Positions 1 through 11,311 of a stretch of 64,000 nt of DNA are shown one piece after another. Position 1 is the first letter of the stretch; every line of letters starts with the position of its first letter. The notes beneath the pieces are model-generated. The model was not told where the DNA came from and did no database searches. It saw only the letters and a program-made list of their open reading frames with translations. Origin of the DNA: Apodospora peruviana (taxonomy: Eukaryota; Ascomycota; Sordariomycetes; Sordariales; Lasiosphaeriaceae); NCBI GenBank assembly GCA_033439685.1, contig JAUEDM010000004.1, positions 372,001 to 436,000 on the forward strand, given 5' to 3'. The position numbers and the translations under genes were made by a program.

Positions 1-1
1 C

Positions 2-889
2 TTTTTGTCAGCTACCCACATGTCCGGCTCATACGATGGATCGCTATTTACATTCCATCCACGGCAAATACACGGCGTGTCGCCAGCCGATGCCCGCCGC
101 CAAGACGAGTTTAGTACACCTTCTGCCTGGAAGAAGTTCTCCAGAATACGAATTGACGGGCTAAAAATTGATCATCTGAACCGTGGGGTCGAGGGTCCCT
201 TTGGATGGATATACGAGGGTAATGTCGACATAGTGGCCGACATTATGTTTCCCGCGGACGCGGAAGAGGGAATCGGCAAAGTCGTTGCCGAATTCTATGA
301 CAAGATGGAAGAGGCTGTGACGAGCAACCGGTATCTCAGAATGCTGGACAACAACGGTGATCGTGACCGACAACCCGATAGCGACATCATCGACAACACG
401 AATACAGTACCCCAGTCCCTAGACGAGGCGGTGACCTCTTTGTCCTCGCCAAATTTAACACAAACCACTCCTGCCAGTGAGGTCTCCATCTCGACCCTCC
501 TCCCGGCAGAAGATGCCCCGTCCTATCTTGTTATGGACATGCGCATCCACCTGAACGACGTCCGCGCAGCCGTACCGTTGTTCAACAATAAACACATCAG
601 TTATGTCAACCAGGCTCTCGTGCGGCCCATCGTGGCGTATATTAACGCCAAACGAACCTATATACCTATCAACTGCCGCATCGTCAAACGCGCGACCGAC
701 TTTGACGGCTCTTGGACGGTCTGGGACTGCGGGTTGTTGGACGATACGAGTGCCGAAGTGTATACTGCCTTTGCTCGAAACGTCGAGGACCAGCAGAGCC
801 GCGTCCGCAGATTTAAGCGCGTTGGGCTGTGGACGGTGAGTCTCGTCGTCCATGCGATGCTTGCGGGTGTGGCGGGAGATCTTATGTGA
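2..889 (+). CDS. mdm31: Mdm31/Mdm32 family mitochondrial inner-membrane protein, C-terminal part
   Basis: The frame is open from the left edge, so the N-terminus and inner-membrane segments lie outside the window; about 295 codons remain. The C-terminal half has the block typical of Mdm31/Mdm32 proteins: a MDMRIHLNDVRAAVPLFN stretch, then SYVNQALVRPIVAYIN, a TYIPINCRIVK segment and a DGSWTVWDCGLL stretch. It ends in a hydrophobic segment (GLWTVSLVVHAMLAG). In yeast Mdm31 and Mdm32 are inner-membrane proteins needed for mitochondrial shape, nucleoid stability and phospholipid homeostasis. An acidic, Thr/Ser-rich linker around residues 115-165 of the visible part looks like a fungal insertion. 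It converges on the eIF3j gene. Mdm31 is preferred over Mdm32 only because filamentous fungi are usually described with one such protein; the family call is firmer than the symbol. Confidence 0.85.
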   Translation, partial: FLSATHMSGSYDGSLFTFHPRQIHGVSPADARRQDEFSTPSAWKKFSRIRIDGLKIDHLNRGVEGPFGWIYEGNVDIVADIMFPADAEEGIGKVVAEFYDKMEEAVTSNRYLRMLDNNGDRDRQPDSDIIDNTNTVPQSLDEAVTSLSSPNLTQTTPASEVSISTLLPAEDAPSYLVMDMRIHLNDVRAAVPLFNNKHISYVNQALVRPIVAYINAKRTYIPINCRIVKRATDFDGSWTVWDCGLLDDTSAEVYTAFARNVEDQQSRVRRFKRVGLWTVSLVVHAMLAGVAGDLM

Positions 890-2046
890 GCTCTCGTAGC
901 CTTGATCCCTCATTCTTTCTAGCACGGCTTATGTGGGCTGTGACAGGGGTGTTTGTGTATCCATCCCTACTCATGTTTATGTGATATCATATATTGTACT
1001 GTACTTACTACCAGGCTTTCCTGATCTGAGTTTTGGGAAGGTAGGATGCCATTGATGGGGGTTGAATGCTTTTTCTGTTTGCGTACGCTGGCGTTGGGCG
1101 GGAAATGAAGATCCGACTGTCTCTATCGCTCGTGTTTTCTAATGAGTTGGGATGATCTGGCTCTCAAAATCAATTGTATGTCTTGTGTGTTTCGAGAATA
1201 GGAGAGTAAGATCAGGGTGGTAGGGAAGCTTAGGTAAATACGTAGACTCTAGGCTGATAATGAGCCAGCCTGCAGTGGAAGGCTAGGGGCTTGATATAAA
1301 ATTATTTAACATATACGGATTTGATACCCATTTATTCTTGCATTTCATAGGATTACACAATTGAGGTTGACAAGTAGGCCCGGTTTCGTAAGGGTTAAGA
1401 GAGCAAATATACCTACGTTGCCGACTCCATATTCCTACCTTTCAGGTTTCTAAGGTGGCAGAGCGAACAGCCAGATACCGTCGAAAAAGCAAAGATGCCG
1501 CCATGTTACTTTTATGAGGTAATAATGCATTCAAGACTTGACGATTCCCGTGTCCCTGGAACCCTTCACCCAAACCCCAATATCATCAAAATCAATAAAC
1601 TCACGCAAAAACTACGCTATGCTCTGATACCTCTACGGTCACGCGGCTTCCTTTCCGCAATCATGCTTCCACGACAACCGGTTCATTCCTTGTCAGCCAA
1701 AGAGCCCGCTGCAACTTCCCGTCTGAATAATACCCAGTAATCCACCATCGACTAATCACCTGGTATCCGCCAGTGGGGACTGTGGGGGGAGGAAGACGCC
1801 TATATGGGTATCGACGTTTCGGGAAGGGAGCTGCAGGAGCTGTTATAGGTTGCCCAGTTTGGCTATCTATCCAGCATCCATAGTGTTCGGAACTGCTCGC
1901 TGGTTAATGTTGTATGCTCTAAACGGGTGTGATTCCAACTAAGTGTATGCAGCTCTTCTCATATTACTCTCTTCTCTCATGTGCTGGAGGGAATCCGACG
2001 CGGCGCAAGGGGCGCGGAAAGCGGTTGGATATTCTCGGGGGGCCTT
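890..2046. other. Convergent intergenic region between mdm31 and the eIF3j gene
   Basis: About 1.16 kb holding the 3' ends of two converging genes. Open frames here are short and resemble nothing I know. The sequence is moderately AT-rich around 1290-1350. I see no RNA gene or repeat. Confidence 0.6.
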
Positions 2047-3262
2047 TCACATGAAGTCATCACTAGAGAAGTGTTAGTCTCGAGATTTAAGGCCTATGTG
2101 GCGTGTAGCAGGTAGACTTACTCTCCAAAGGTGTCCTCATACGAATTCACATCTGCCGCCGCCGCCGGTCCACGGCTAACACCAGCGAGGGTGGTCTTTG
2201 TCTTGGCAGCCTTGGATTTCTTGCCGCCCTTCTCGGCAGCCTTCTCCTCCTTCATCTTCTCATTGCTGAGCGTGGTCAGGGTGCTTGCAATCTTCTTAAT
2301 CTGGTCGCTCGGCAAGTCCTTAGCCAGCTGCTTGGTGAACTCCTGTAGAAAAAGGACGTAGTGCGCTTTCTTAGAGTTGCTACCAACGATTGGAATCAGG
2401 ACGTTGCGCAACTGCTCGAACTGGGTCTTGGTTGTGGGGTTGAAAAGAGGAATGGTAGCGAGATCAATGGTGTTGTTGGGATCCTTCGCATCGATCACGA
2501 CAGCACTACTGGCGGTGGTCGCCTTGCGAGAATTGCTGATCCCGATCCCAGCGAAAAGATCCTCGGCGTGACGAAGGTCGGCCTCCTTCTCACTTTGGCG
2601 CGCACGTTCACGCTTCTGGGCTTCAGTCTCTTCTTCATCGCTCGACTCGCCGGCTTCCAAGCGGGCACGTTGGCGCTCGGCAAGACGCTCGGCAATGCGC
2701 TGGGTCTTGGGCTTTTTCTTCGCAGCGGCCTCTGCCTCTGCCTTCACCTTGGCCTCGGCAGCCTTCTTAGCCTTCTCGCGCTCGACCTCGGAGTCTTCGG
2801 CGGCGTCCCACGACTCTAGGACCTAAAAGGATGAGGTGTCGTAGTTAGCTTCCCGCTTCGCATGGAGTGATGCTTCATTGGTTAGGAACGGAGGCCTACA
2901 TCGCTGTCCTCCTCTTCATCTTCAAACTTTCCACGTCTTACTGCTCCAACGGCGGGAGAGTCAGGGGCAGAACTCGAGGAAGAATCATCTTCTTCCTCTA
3001 GGCGGCGGAGAAAGGTGGTCAGCTCAGTGTTTCAATACGCGGTCTAATCGATTGAACAAAAGTCGCGCTCGCCAGGACCCTACGCTGATGTTGAATCGCC
3101 CCGAAGAGCGTAACATGGCGGGCGTGATCAGGACCTGAAAGTTGCGGCGCATGTTCTCTCACCAGCGCGAGCGAGGGGTAGCGAAACGTGGCTTTTCGCG
3201 GGGCTCGCCCACAAGAGCGAAATGATTGACGACTTACCCCACCGTTTACTTGGGCCAGGCAT
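2047..3262 (-). CDS. hcr1: Translation initiation factor eIF3 subunit J (Hcr1)
   Basis: Four exons: 3262-3238, 2997-2900, 2822-2122 and 2062-2047, giving 279 residues. The start is chosen because the first exon encodes MPGPSKRW and joins in phase to an acidic segment (EEEDDSSSS), matching the family's SKW-plus-acidic opening. The hallmark VLESWDAAEDSE block follows, then a Lys/Glu-rich helix (KKPKTQRIAERLAERQ), FNPTTKTQFEQLRN, and the conserved IKKIASTLTTLSNEKMKEEK segment. The protein closes with DDDFM from a 16-nt last exon. eIF3j binds the 40S decoding centre and helps mRNA recruitment and subunit recycling in the cytoplasm. The TAA overlapping the last donor (2120-2118) would truncate the tail if the intron were kept. 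It is divergent from the alternative oxidase gene. Confidence 0.93.
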
Positions 3263-4031
3263 GATTGAGCGTGTTATCGCAGTTCGGAATCGCTTGTCTT
3301 GTCGCAAGAGGGAATTTTGGGAAGGGCACAGACGTGATGAGCGCACTTAGAGTGAAGATGTGTCTTGCTTTTAAAGACTCAAAAAAGCGACAACCTGGAA
3401 GTCAGGTTCGGGAAGTTGGGCAGAAAAAAATGATGTTGGTCGCAAGTCCGTCGTTGGAGGGAATTTTTGGTTGTGGGTGGGTTTGGCTGCCAGCGATAAA
3501 GGCACCAGGCCGTTTCACTCCCCGTCCCGCCCTGTTGTGCCGCCTCCAGCCAGCAACACCCCGCCACAGGCGATAAGGAATCTTACACAAGGCACTTGAC
3601 CAAAATACAGCGCCTCATTTCACTGGGTCTCGGCATTGACAACTTCGGGAAGACTTGTTGATGATGGTAATACATTCCCTTGACTTGATGCCCAGCGTCA
3701 GCTATCACACAATTCCGCCTTACTTCCATCCAAATTTGTCTTTCTGCATGAGCCATCTGTCTGGAAGCATTGGTATAAGTGTAAGGGTCTGACTGCAACA
3801 TTGCAGCCCCACCTCCATTCGATCATCTGGGGTGGGCAGGCAGATATCGTGAACAACCCCTCCAAGGTTTGGCACTTTTTTCGCACCTGAGCGTTGACGT
3901 CACAGAAGCATTTTCTCGGGCAAGACTTTGCAGTAATACCCTGATAATCTCATATGCCCAATGGTGGTATACCTTGTCTCGCAGGTGTATGCCCGGCGTT
4001 CAGGAACTCCCGGACAAGAAAGAAAGAACGA

Positions 4032-4074
4032 CGGGAGACGCCGGTTGGATTTACCGGTTCTAAGTTGCGGCCGG
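4032..4074 (+). promoter_or_regulatory. Phased CGG-triplet array, candidate AIM-like site for alternative oxidase induction
   Basis: CGG triplets occur in direct orientation at 4032-4034, 4042-4044, 4055-4057 and 4068-4070, so the spacers are exactly 7, 10 and 10 bases, with a CCGG directly after. In Neurospora crassa, induction of aod-1 needs an alternative oxidase induction motif of two CGG triplets 7 bp apart, bound by the zinc-cluster proteins AOD2 and AOD5. The 7-bp pair here fits that rule and lies about 900 bp upstream of the oxidase start. CGG pairs also arise by chance in GC-rich DNA, so function is inferred. Confidence 0.4.
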
Positions 4075-4826
4075 TTCCATTATCCAGGCCGCCTAGCCAA
4101 TATCGCCTGTCGAAGTTTTCAACGTAGGCAATCGGGCAGACAAACAGTTAAACAGTTGTCGGAATGAAAATTCTCATCTCAGCACCCATGTTCATCTTCT
4201 CCCAACGTTGCGTGCTGCATGCTGTGAGTCATCAACCAAGCTTGGAGCCCACCAATGCAGGCAACGGCGCATCAAGTATATCAGCACCCAGCGCCGACCT
4301 CATGCTCCCAGATCCTGGGTTTCTGTGGAGCTCCTTTCGAACCCATTATTATTCTCGCACTCGCTATTCACACTCGTGATTAATCAGAGAAAAGAAGGAA
4401 AGCTTGCGATACTTTGGTGGTAGTATGTAACTTCTACCAGCAATATATCCGTATAGGGGCCGGGCGACGAGAATGCGACGGGATGAACTAGTATTCCTTT
4501 TCGCCCGAAAGATCCCGAAAAACAGCCTCCGACGTCCAGCTGACTCTCCCAACAAGCAAGCTCTGCCACAGCCTCACCCATTCTCCTTTTCATTGTTTCT
4601 CCGCCTCTTACATTTGTGACCACTCATGGAGCAGCATGAGTGGTCTCTCGAGTGCTCAGCGCCCCCGAGGGCGGAGATCCGTCTCAGCACGGTAGCTGTG
4701 TTTGTCGAACGACGGGCAAATTCGGCCGCTGTGCTCCTTTTGATACTCGTATTTTCCTTCGCGCTCCTAACCTTCCCTGCGAGCGTTTAATCGCCGGTGT
4801 TGGTAATGTGCTCCTTGGGAGCTTGA

Positions 4827-4832
4827 TATAAA
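4827..4832 (+). promoter_or_regulatory. TATA box of the alternative oxidase gene
   Basis: A TATAAA hexamer sits 105-110 bases before the chosen ATG, a common spacing for inducible fungal genes with a leader of roughly 70 nt. Position and sequence are the only support. Confidence 0.4.
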
Positions 4833-4936
4833 CCCCCATGCGTGTTTCTTCTCACTGCTCACTGCTGTTTCTCCTGGTTCAGTCTTCAAACCTTCATATT
4901 AATAATCAATTCGCCAAAATCACACAAAAGATTGTG

Positions 4937-6156
4937 ATGATTTCCTCTCGAGTGAATAGCAAGTTGTGCTCACCTAAACAAGTGGCTCAGTTTGGGCGAG
5001 TCCTTGCCCCTTACCACCAAGTACAGCTATCTGCACTTGGGTCCTCAGTTAGACTGCGAGCCGTGGGTGGTGCCCACCAGGTTCCATGCTCATACTATCC
5101 GTCACCGCGGCACTTCTCGTCGACAAGTGTTGCTCAACTCCGCGATTTCTTTCCGGCCAAGGAGACAGCTTATATTCGGCAGACTCCGCCGGCATGGCCT
5201 CACCATGGGTACACGGAGGAAGAAATGGTTTCTGTTGTCCCTGAGCATCGTCCCCCTAACACAGTGGGAGACTGGCTCGCATGGAAACTAGTCCGCATGT
5301 GTCGGTATGTATTAAGGCCAAACTACATCGATATATCCGTCGTGTCATCTCACTAACGCAGTACAGATGGGCCACAGACATCGCAACCGGCATAAGGCCA
5401 AAGCAGCAGGTCGATAAGAAAAATCCAACCACTGCCACTTCAGCCGAGCAACCACTGACAGAAGCTCAATGGGTATGTATATCACTTCGCTTCCAAGTCT
5501 ACGGGCGAGACGCTAAATTATATCGACAGTTGGTCCGATTCATCTTCCTGGAGTCCATCGCCGGCGTTCCGGGCATGGTGGCCGGCATGCTTCGGCACCT
5601 AGGCAGCCTACGGCGTCTCAAGCGAGACAACGGCTGGATCGAGACGCTCCTCGAAGAGTCGTACAACGAGCGCATGCACCTCCTGACGTTCATGAAAATG
5701 TCTGAGCCAGGCTGGTTCATGAAGACAATGATCATGGGGGCACAGGGTGTCTTCTTCAACGCTCTGTTCGTCAGCTACCTGATCTCACCCAAGATTACGC
5801 ATCGCTTCGTCGGCTACCTCGAGGAGGAAGCCGTCCACACGTACACACGGTGCATACGTGAGATCGAACAGGGCGACCTGCCAAAGTGGTCAGCCCCCAA
5901 CTTCCGGATTCCCGAGCTCGCGGTCGGATATTGGCATATGCCCGAGGGCAAGCGGACAATGAAAGACCTGATCTTGTATATCAGGGCAGACGAGGCCGTC
6001 CACCGCAGTGTCAATCACACCCTGAGCAACCTCAACCAGAATGAGGACCCAAATCCGTTTGTCAGCGATTACAAGGCGGATGCCGACGGTCATATGCACA
6101 GGGTAAACCCTCATCTGAAGCCAACTGGATATGAACGGAGCGAAGTTATTGGGTAA
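4937..6156 (+). CDS. aox1: Mitochondrial alternative oxidase
   Basis: Three exons: 4937-5304, 5367-5472 and 5530-6156, giving 366 residues. The enzyme is a di-iron ubiquinol oxidase on the matrix face of the inner membrane that reduces oxygen to water and bypasses complexes III and IV. Residues 1-65 form a basic, Ser-rich presequence ending near the conserved [19 protein letters not shown] block. The iron ligands are visible in [26 protein letters not shown] and IRADEAVHR. The end, [12 protein letters not shown], is nearly that of the Neurospora enzyme. The start at 4937 was preferred over an in-frame ATG at 4838 because the leader between them holds no conserved sequence. Intron 1 (62 bp) and intron 2 (57 bp) keep the family reading frame exactly. 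Candidate regulatory sites upstream are listed separately. Confidence 0.96.
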
Positions 6157-8991
6157 AGGGATTCTGCAACTAAATTTGTACTTGGGTTAAATCACAGCTA
6201 CGTGCCTTATCTGGGATAGGTGTTACGGGCGGCCACTGCTTCAAAAATGGGTTGGGTATACCAAATCGGTACCAAAAAAAGGATGGGAATATGGGCTTAG
6301 ACAAAGTTGTTTTCAGGCGTTTGGTCGGGTTAAGACAGTATACCATTAATCTCCTCTCTTTCTGTTATAGTTACTGAAGCGAGCGATCCGAAGTTCGGAT
6401 GGAGGCAGCAACCTAGACACCTGGGGACTGTTTCGAATTCATATCTGCCAATGCAAATGCCTGTCAGAAGTATTTAACCAAAATCCGGTTGAGGGAACCA
6501 ATCCTGCGGGATCAGCATGAAGACTTGCGACCCCCATTCCTATCATTCGACGATGCTGAACAACAGCTTGTGGCTTAGATGTCCATTCTTGAATCGAATG
6601 CTTTACGGACAGTCGTGGGACAGTGTTATTTGTCCTGAAGAGTCGAATGTGAAGCTGTCCTGATCGCCCTCTCCATGGAATAAATCCAGGGCGCGCCGCA
6701 GCATCGGCTGCATTATTGCGCCTCATCGATGCTGTCATTTCAGAGAGGTGTTTAAAGGGGAAGGATTCCAGAAATGTCGGGTTTTGAAGTTTGGAAAACA
6801 GGGCTTTCTTCTCCCGGGACTAGAGTTTTGAACCAGGGCAGTCCCGTCATGCACCCGTCCGGCACGTAAAGAAACCCAATCCATCTTCTGATTGATGAGC
6901 GGAGAGGCTAGATCCAAACAATCAATTCTGTTGTTCAATACCAAAGCACGAAGGTAAGTTTAGGCAGCGTATAGGGTCTGGGGAAATAAAAGGGGGCGAA
7001 GCAAGATCGGTGTGTAGGTTTGGGGAGCTGTTGAACACCCAATGATCTGTTGAACCCAGAATAAAAAGGACAGCTTATAAGTAAGGTTCTTTGGCTGACC
7101 AGCTGGTGAAGAAGATTTATTAGAGCCGTGGTTAAGGTAACGTCTCAGCCTCTTTGTCTGAAGGTACCTAGGTACTTATAAAGCGTTAAAACAAGAATAA
7201 AGTTATAAACCTTTCTCACTTTCCGTCACGCTAATAACTGGAAGTTAGTTGATTTATCAAGTAGTTATACTTAGGCTAAAGAAAATATAAGCTAAAGAAA
7301 CTGTGGTTCTACTTGCTTTTTAGCACTCTAACTATCCTTCGCAAGAACAGACTCACGGTTCAACACCTGGTCTTCCGCACAGGAGGCAGGTCCATCACAA
7401 GCGGCCCATCGTTGAGCAGAGTCCGTGCGATATTAGGGTATCTATGTAGGACAATACACTGTGTGTAATAGCCCGGACATTGGCAGTCATTATACGGAAT
7501 ACGGGGAGCGTGGGAAATCGCCTCAGATGGGGTGCCCGGGACCAGTCGGTATCAGGGATCACAGTGCGAGAGTTCAATACCGTTTGCTACTTGGTTGCGG
7601 CTACCCCATGCCCCCAATTTCCAATACCTACCAAGGTAGGTACGGATTACGGATATTCGGGCACCGTTTTGACAGCCGCGCACCCACCACTCTGGCGGTC
7701 CTCGAGTCCCGTCGCAGATTCGCAAGGCATGGAAGCCCCTCCAGCTCGTGCTCCTCCTCTCGGCTCCCGTCTCGTCCACCCGCCCTTGCCAAGTGGAGTT
7801 GAAGCGCATTCCGACCCTCTTCACTCCACCCTCACATTCCCAAAATACTTCTCCCTATCGACAGACGACACCGAACACGCTGCGTCAGCGTCGCCGTCTA
7901 CGATCGCCGCTGTTCTACGAGAACCATTTCCTCACACTCCCCGATATCGCTTCTATCCAGCTACCGAAACCTGATCACCGGCTGCCGCGGTATCGCAATC
8001 CGAATCGTCGCATTCGTCCCGTTCGCTTTTTGCCTAACACTGTGAAGTGCTGAGCGCCATCGTACACCCGGGAGGAGGTTGTCGCAAACCCGCGCGACAG
8101 CCCAAGCGCACAAAAGAGTGTTCATCTTGGCACTGGGACCCGAACCTCAGCAATCTTTTTTTTGATTCCCGATTCGACTGCGTCAAAGAAGCTCAGGTGT
8201 CGACGGTCATATACACGGGGTTCAAGGCCATCCTTCAGCAGCCGTTGTCCTTACCCGCCAATATCACCCGACAAAGCCCCCCACAGCTCTATCCAGCCCT
8301 ACCAACGTTTGCGGCCCCTTCCAGTCCATTGATAGCCCGTGTCGCATTCGCCCCGTTTTCGAAACTATCCACAAGGTTGGTGGGAAGCGTGTCAAGAGGA
8401 ACCTGGGGTAGCGACGAAAGTGAGGAAACCTGAGCTTGTCACTCCAACAAGTGCGAGAATATGTCCAAATTGTGATTGTGAAAGTCCTGACCAGTGCGAT
8501 GTGCAGCAGCGACGGAACCGGGGCTTCAGAAAGGAACCAACGAGACAAACGATTCGCTCCCGCACGTTGACGGGACTCCAATCTCCCTGTCTCCCACCCC
8601 TCCCCTCCTCCACTCTCTCCGTTCCCCGTTTGGCATTCGCCCAGGAACGACAGCAGCAAAGCTCATTCCCTCGTCTTGCCGTTCCAGGACGACTCGAACG
8701 AGGTCAAATCCCATCGCCAGGAATTTGTCTTTGTGGCCCGTCGCAGTCCCTTATTCAATAGCAGCCGTCGGTGTAGAGCCCAAGGTACTTATTACTAGTT
8801 GAGTTGGGGTATCTGGGCACCCCGGTTGCCAGCAAACCAAGTGTCAGCTTGCAGACTCGCCTGAGCACAGCCTCACAGCACTGCCACGGTGCCTGGAAGG
8901 CTGACTGCCAAACTGCCTCGTCACGTTTCTAAAGACAGAAACACCTCTCCCAAACACACACACACACACGGCCGAATTGCGACTGCGGGCC
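6157..8991. other. Long intergenic region and probable crz1 promoter/leader
   Basis: About 2.8 kb with no recognisable protein. Frames of 90-165 codons at 7461-8761 overlap one another on both strands, have biased composition and match no family I know, so I treat them as non-coding. A short CA run lies near 8955-8970, just before the crz1 start. A paired TAGGTA-type motif occurs at 7163-7175 and 7625-7643. Confidence 0.5.
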
Positions 8992-11311
8992 ATGGACCAG
9001 CAACATCCCCAGGCCCGTGGGCGCTCGCCCTCGGCCACCTCTACCGGCGGGGGTCACAACCATCAACAGCCTCATATAAAGAACAGCCACTCGCCTTCCC
9101 CCGCCCGCTTTCCCAATCCGAACGAAGTCGTACCCACCTCTATTGGCCTTGGACTCGGTGTTATCGACTCTGCCTCACAACAGTTTCCTTCTGACCAGCC
9201 TGACTACTCTGCATACAATCCGAATACCAGCGCCTTCTTAAATAATCAGCAGTCTCAGCCTTACTCTCAACCCGGTCTTGCTGACCCCACCGCCTCCTTC
9301 GACCTTGATCAGGGCTTCACAGACCAGCTCAAGGCCGAGGACCCCTCCTTCGGAGCCCAGACGCAAGGAAGCTATCAGCAAAACCTACTCTCGCAGAGCT
9401 TTGGGCAAGCCGACTTCACCATCTTTCCCCCCACAGAGGGAGAACAGCAATACAACAACACGCCGCTGTTTGTGAACGACAGCCAGCAGCTTGGCAGCTC
9501 CGACACCAACATGATGGCACAGAACCAAGGCTCGACGCCGCCTCACCTCCTCAGCAGCGAACACCAGCCGGGTTCCGCTAACCACTCCCCGTCCTTCAAC
9601 CAACACCAATTTTCTTCACCACACGGGGGGCACTCGCGAAATGTGTCGCTTGGCCCTGAAGCAGCGCTCCTTCCTGGCCAGCTAGATTGGAGAACTGCTC
9701 CGCAGTTTCAAGGTCACAGGCGTACGCCATCGGAATACTCAGATGTCTCCTCAGCGGCTCCCTCTCCTAATTTGGTCAGCTCGGATAGCTTTGACCAGAT
9801 CGACCAGAGCCATTCGCCCATGCAACGGCCACAAGACGCCGGACTGTACCAGGAGCTTCACGGGATTGGCAGCTTCAGCATATCAGATCATGGCACACAC
9901 AGCCCGGCCCACGGAGGCCGGAGTCCGTCTCACAGCCCGGCGATCTCGCCTCGCATTCTTCCCCAGCAGTTGCCCGATCCGAATCAGCAAACCAGCTTCT
10001 TGCTCCAAGCACAAAACAACAGTTACGGTCCACCAGCGTCATACATGCCTCCACAAGAAGCTTTCCCGCAGCTTCCCCAAGAGGGGTCGGAGATTCATGG
10101 GATGCCAGCGCCTCCATCGATCAACATCGATTTCGCGCCAGCGGCCGTGGGAAGCGGTTTCGACCAGCGAAAAAATTTGGATATCGATTCACTAACCCCG
10201 CCCGAAAGAGGTATGTCGTGTGAACGCGTGAGAGTCAGTATATGGGAGCAGGCGAGGCTAATGTTTCGTTTTACTTCAACTAGGTCGCCCAAGAGCCTCA
10301 CGACAACGTGCTGTAACAGATCCTTACAGCAGTACTGGGGCACCATTCAATCGCAGCCCTTCTGCCTCGGGGAGTCTTTCACCGAACCTAAGCGCTGACT
10401 CCCCGGCGGCATCATCTCGTTCTCTTTCTCCTATGGCGCGCTCCGGAAGTGGAAGTGGAGCGACTTCACCTAGTAGAAGGCGGCAGTCTACTTCGGCGGT
10501 CCACAACAATGTCATTGCACTCCGTCTTGCCGATCCGGACTACAACGGTCCGGGTGCGCAAGGCGAGAGTGGTCCCGGCGGTGCAAAGCGCGTCCAGAAG
10601 CATCCTGCGACATTCCAATGCACTCTTTGTCCCAAGCGCTTCACACGAGCGTACAACTTAAGATCTCATCTCCGGACACATACAGACGAGAGACCCTTCG
10701 TATGTACGGTCTGCGGCAAGGCATTCGCACGCCAGCATGATCGTAAACGGCACGAAGGCTTGCACTCTGGCGAAAAGAAGTTTGTGTGCAAAGGAGACCT
10801 TAAGGGAGGTGGACAGTGGGGCTGCGGTCGGCGGTTTGCCCGCGCCGATGCTCTCGGACGGCATTTCCGCTCCGAGGCCGGTCGCATCTGCATCAAGCCG
10901 TTGCTTGATGAGGAGATGCTTGAACGGCAACGGGCCTGGAATGAGCAGCGGATGCAGCAGGCGGCGCAGCAGGGCATGGTCTTGCAGGCTCCTGGCATGA
11001 TGATGCCACCCGGCATGGACCCGAACGCGGGCGCGTACCCGATGGACGCCAACGGCAACTACGCGCTACCGCAGGCGTTACTTCAGCAGTATCCCGCTCT
11101 AGCGCAGATAAACTGGTCCGGTGAGATGGCGGGTGGTGGAGGAAGCGGAATGGAAGATGAGATGAGCGGTAGAAGTAGTTTTGATGCGAGCGATTATGAC
11201 GATCAAGACGACGGTGGCTACGTCAGTGGGCCCGGCACTGGTTTTGGGCCCGGCGGGATGCAGGAGAATTTTGGTGACAATATGGGGTACTCGAGTGATT
11301 ATGGGCGCTGA
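8992..11311 (+). CDS. crz1: Calcineurin-responsive C2H2 zinc-finger transcription factor (Crz1/CrzA)
   Basis: Two exons, 8992-10210 and 10284-11311, encode 748 residues. The first 500 are disordered and rich in Gln, Ser and Pro, as in fungal Crz1. Residues 375-380 read PSINID, close to the calcineurin docking consensus PxIxIT. A conserved [21 protein letters not shown] block spans the splice junction (given here as one motif, around residues 400-420). Two canonical C2H2 fingers start near residue 517 (FQCTLC and FVCTVC), followed by a third, atypical finger with [15 protein letters not shown]. An acidic, Gly-rich tail follows. The family moves to the nucleus on dephosphorylation by calcineurin and activates Ca2+ and stress genes. 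The ATG was chosen because it begins [14 protein letters not shown], typical for the family; a 5-codon upstream extension starts at a non-ATG codon. Confidence 0.93.

Larger units (their letters stand above)
3263..4936. promoter_or_regulatory. Divergent promoter region between the eIF3j and alternative oxidase genes
   Basis: About 1.7 kb with no supported gene. It must hold the promoters of both flanking genes. The phased CGG triplets at 4032-4074 and a TATA box at 4827-4832 are listed separately. Open frames such as the one at 4838 merely extend the oxidase frame upstream through its leader. Confidence 0.6.

Noticed and set aside
7461..8761. Overlapping 100-165-codon frames upstream of crz1 as genes
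   Set aside because: They overlap in several frames on both strands and have Pro/Ser/Arg-rich random-looking composition. Better explained as promoter or leader sequence.
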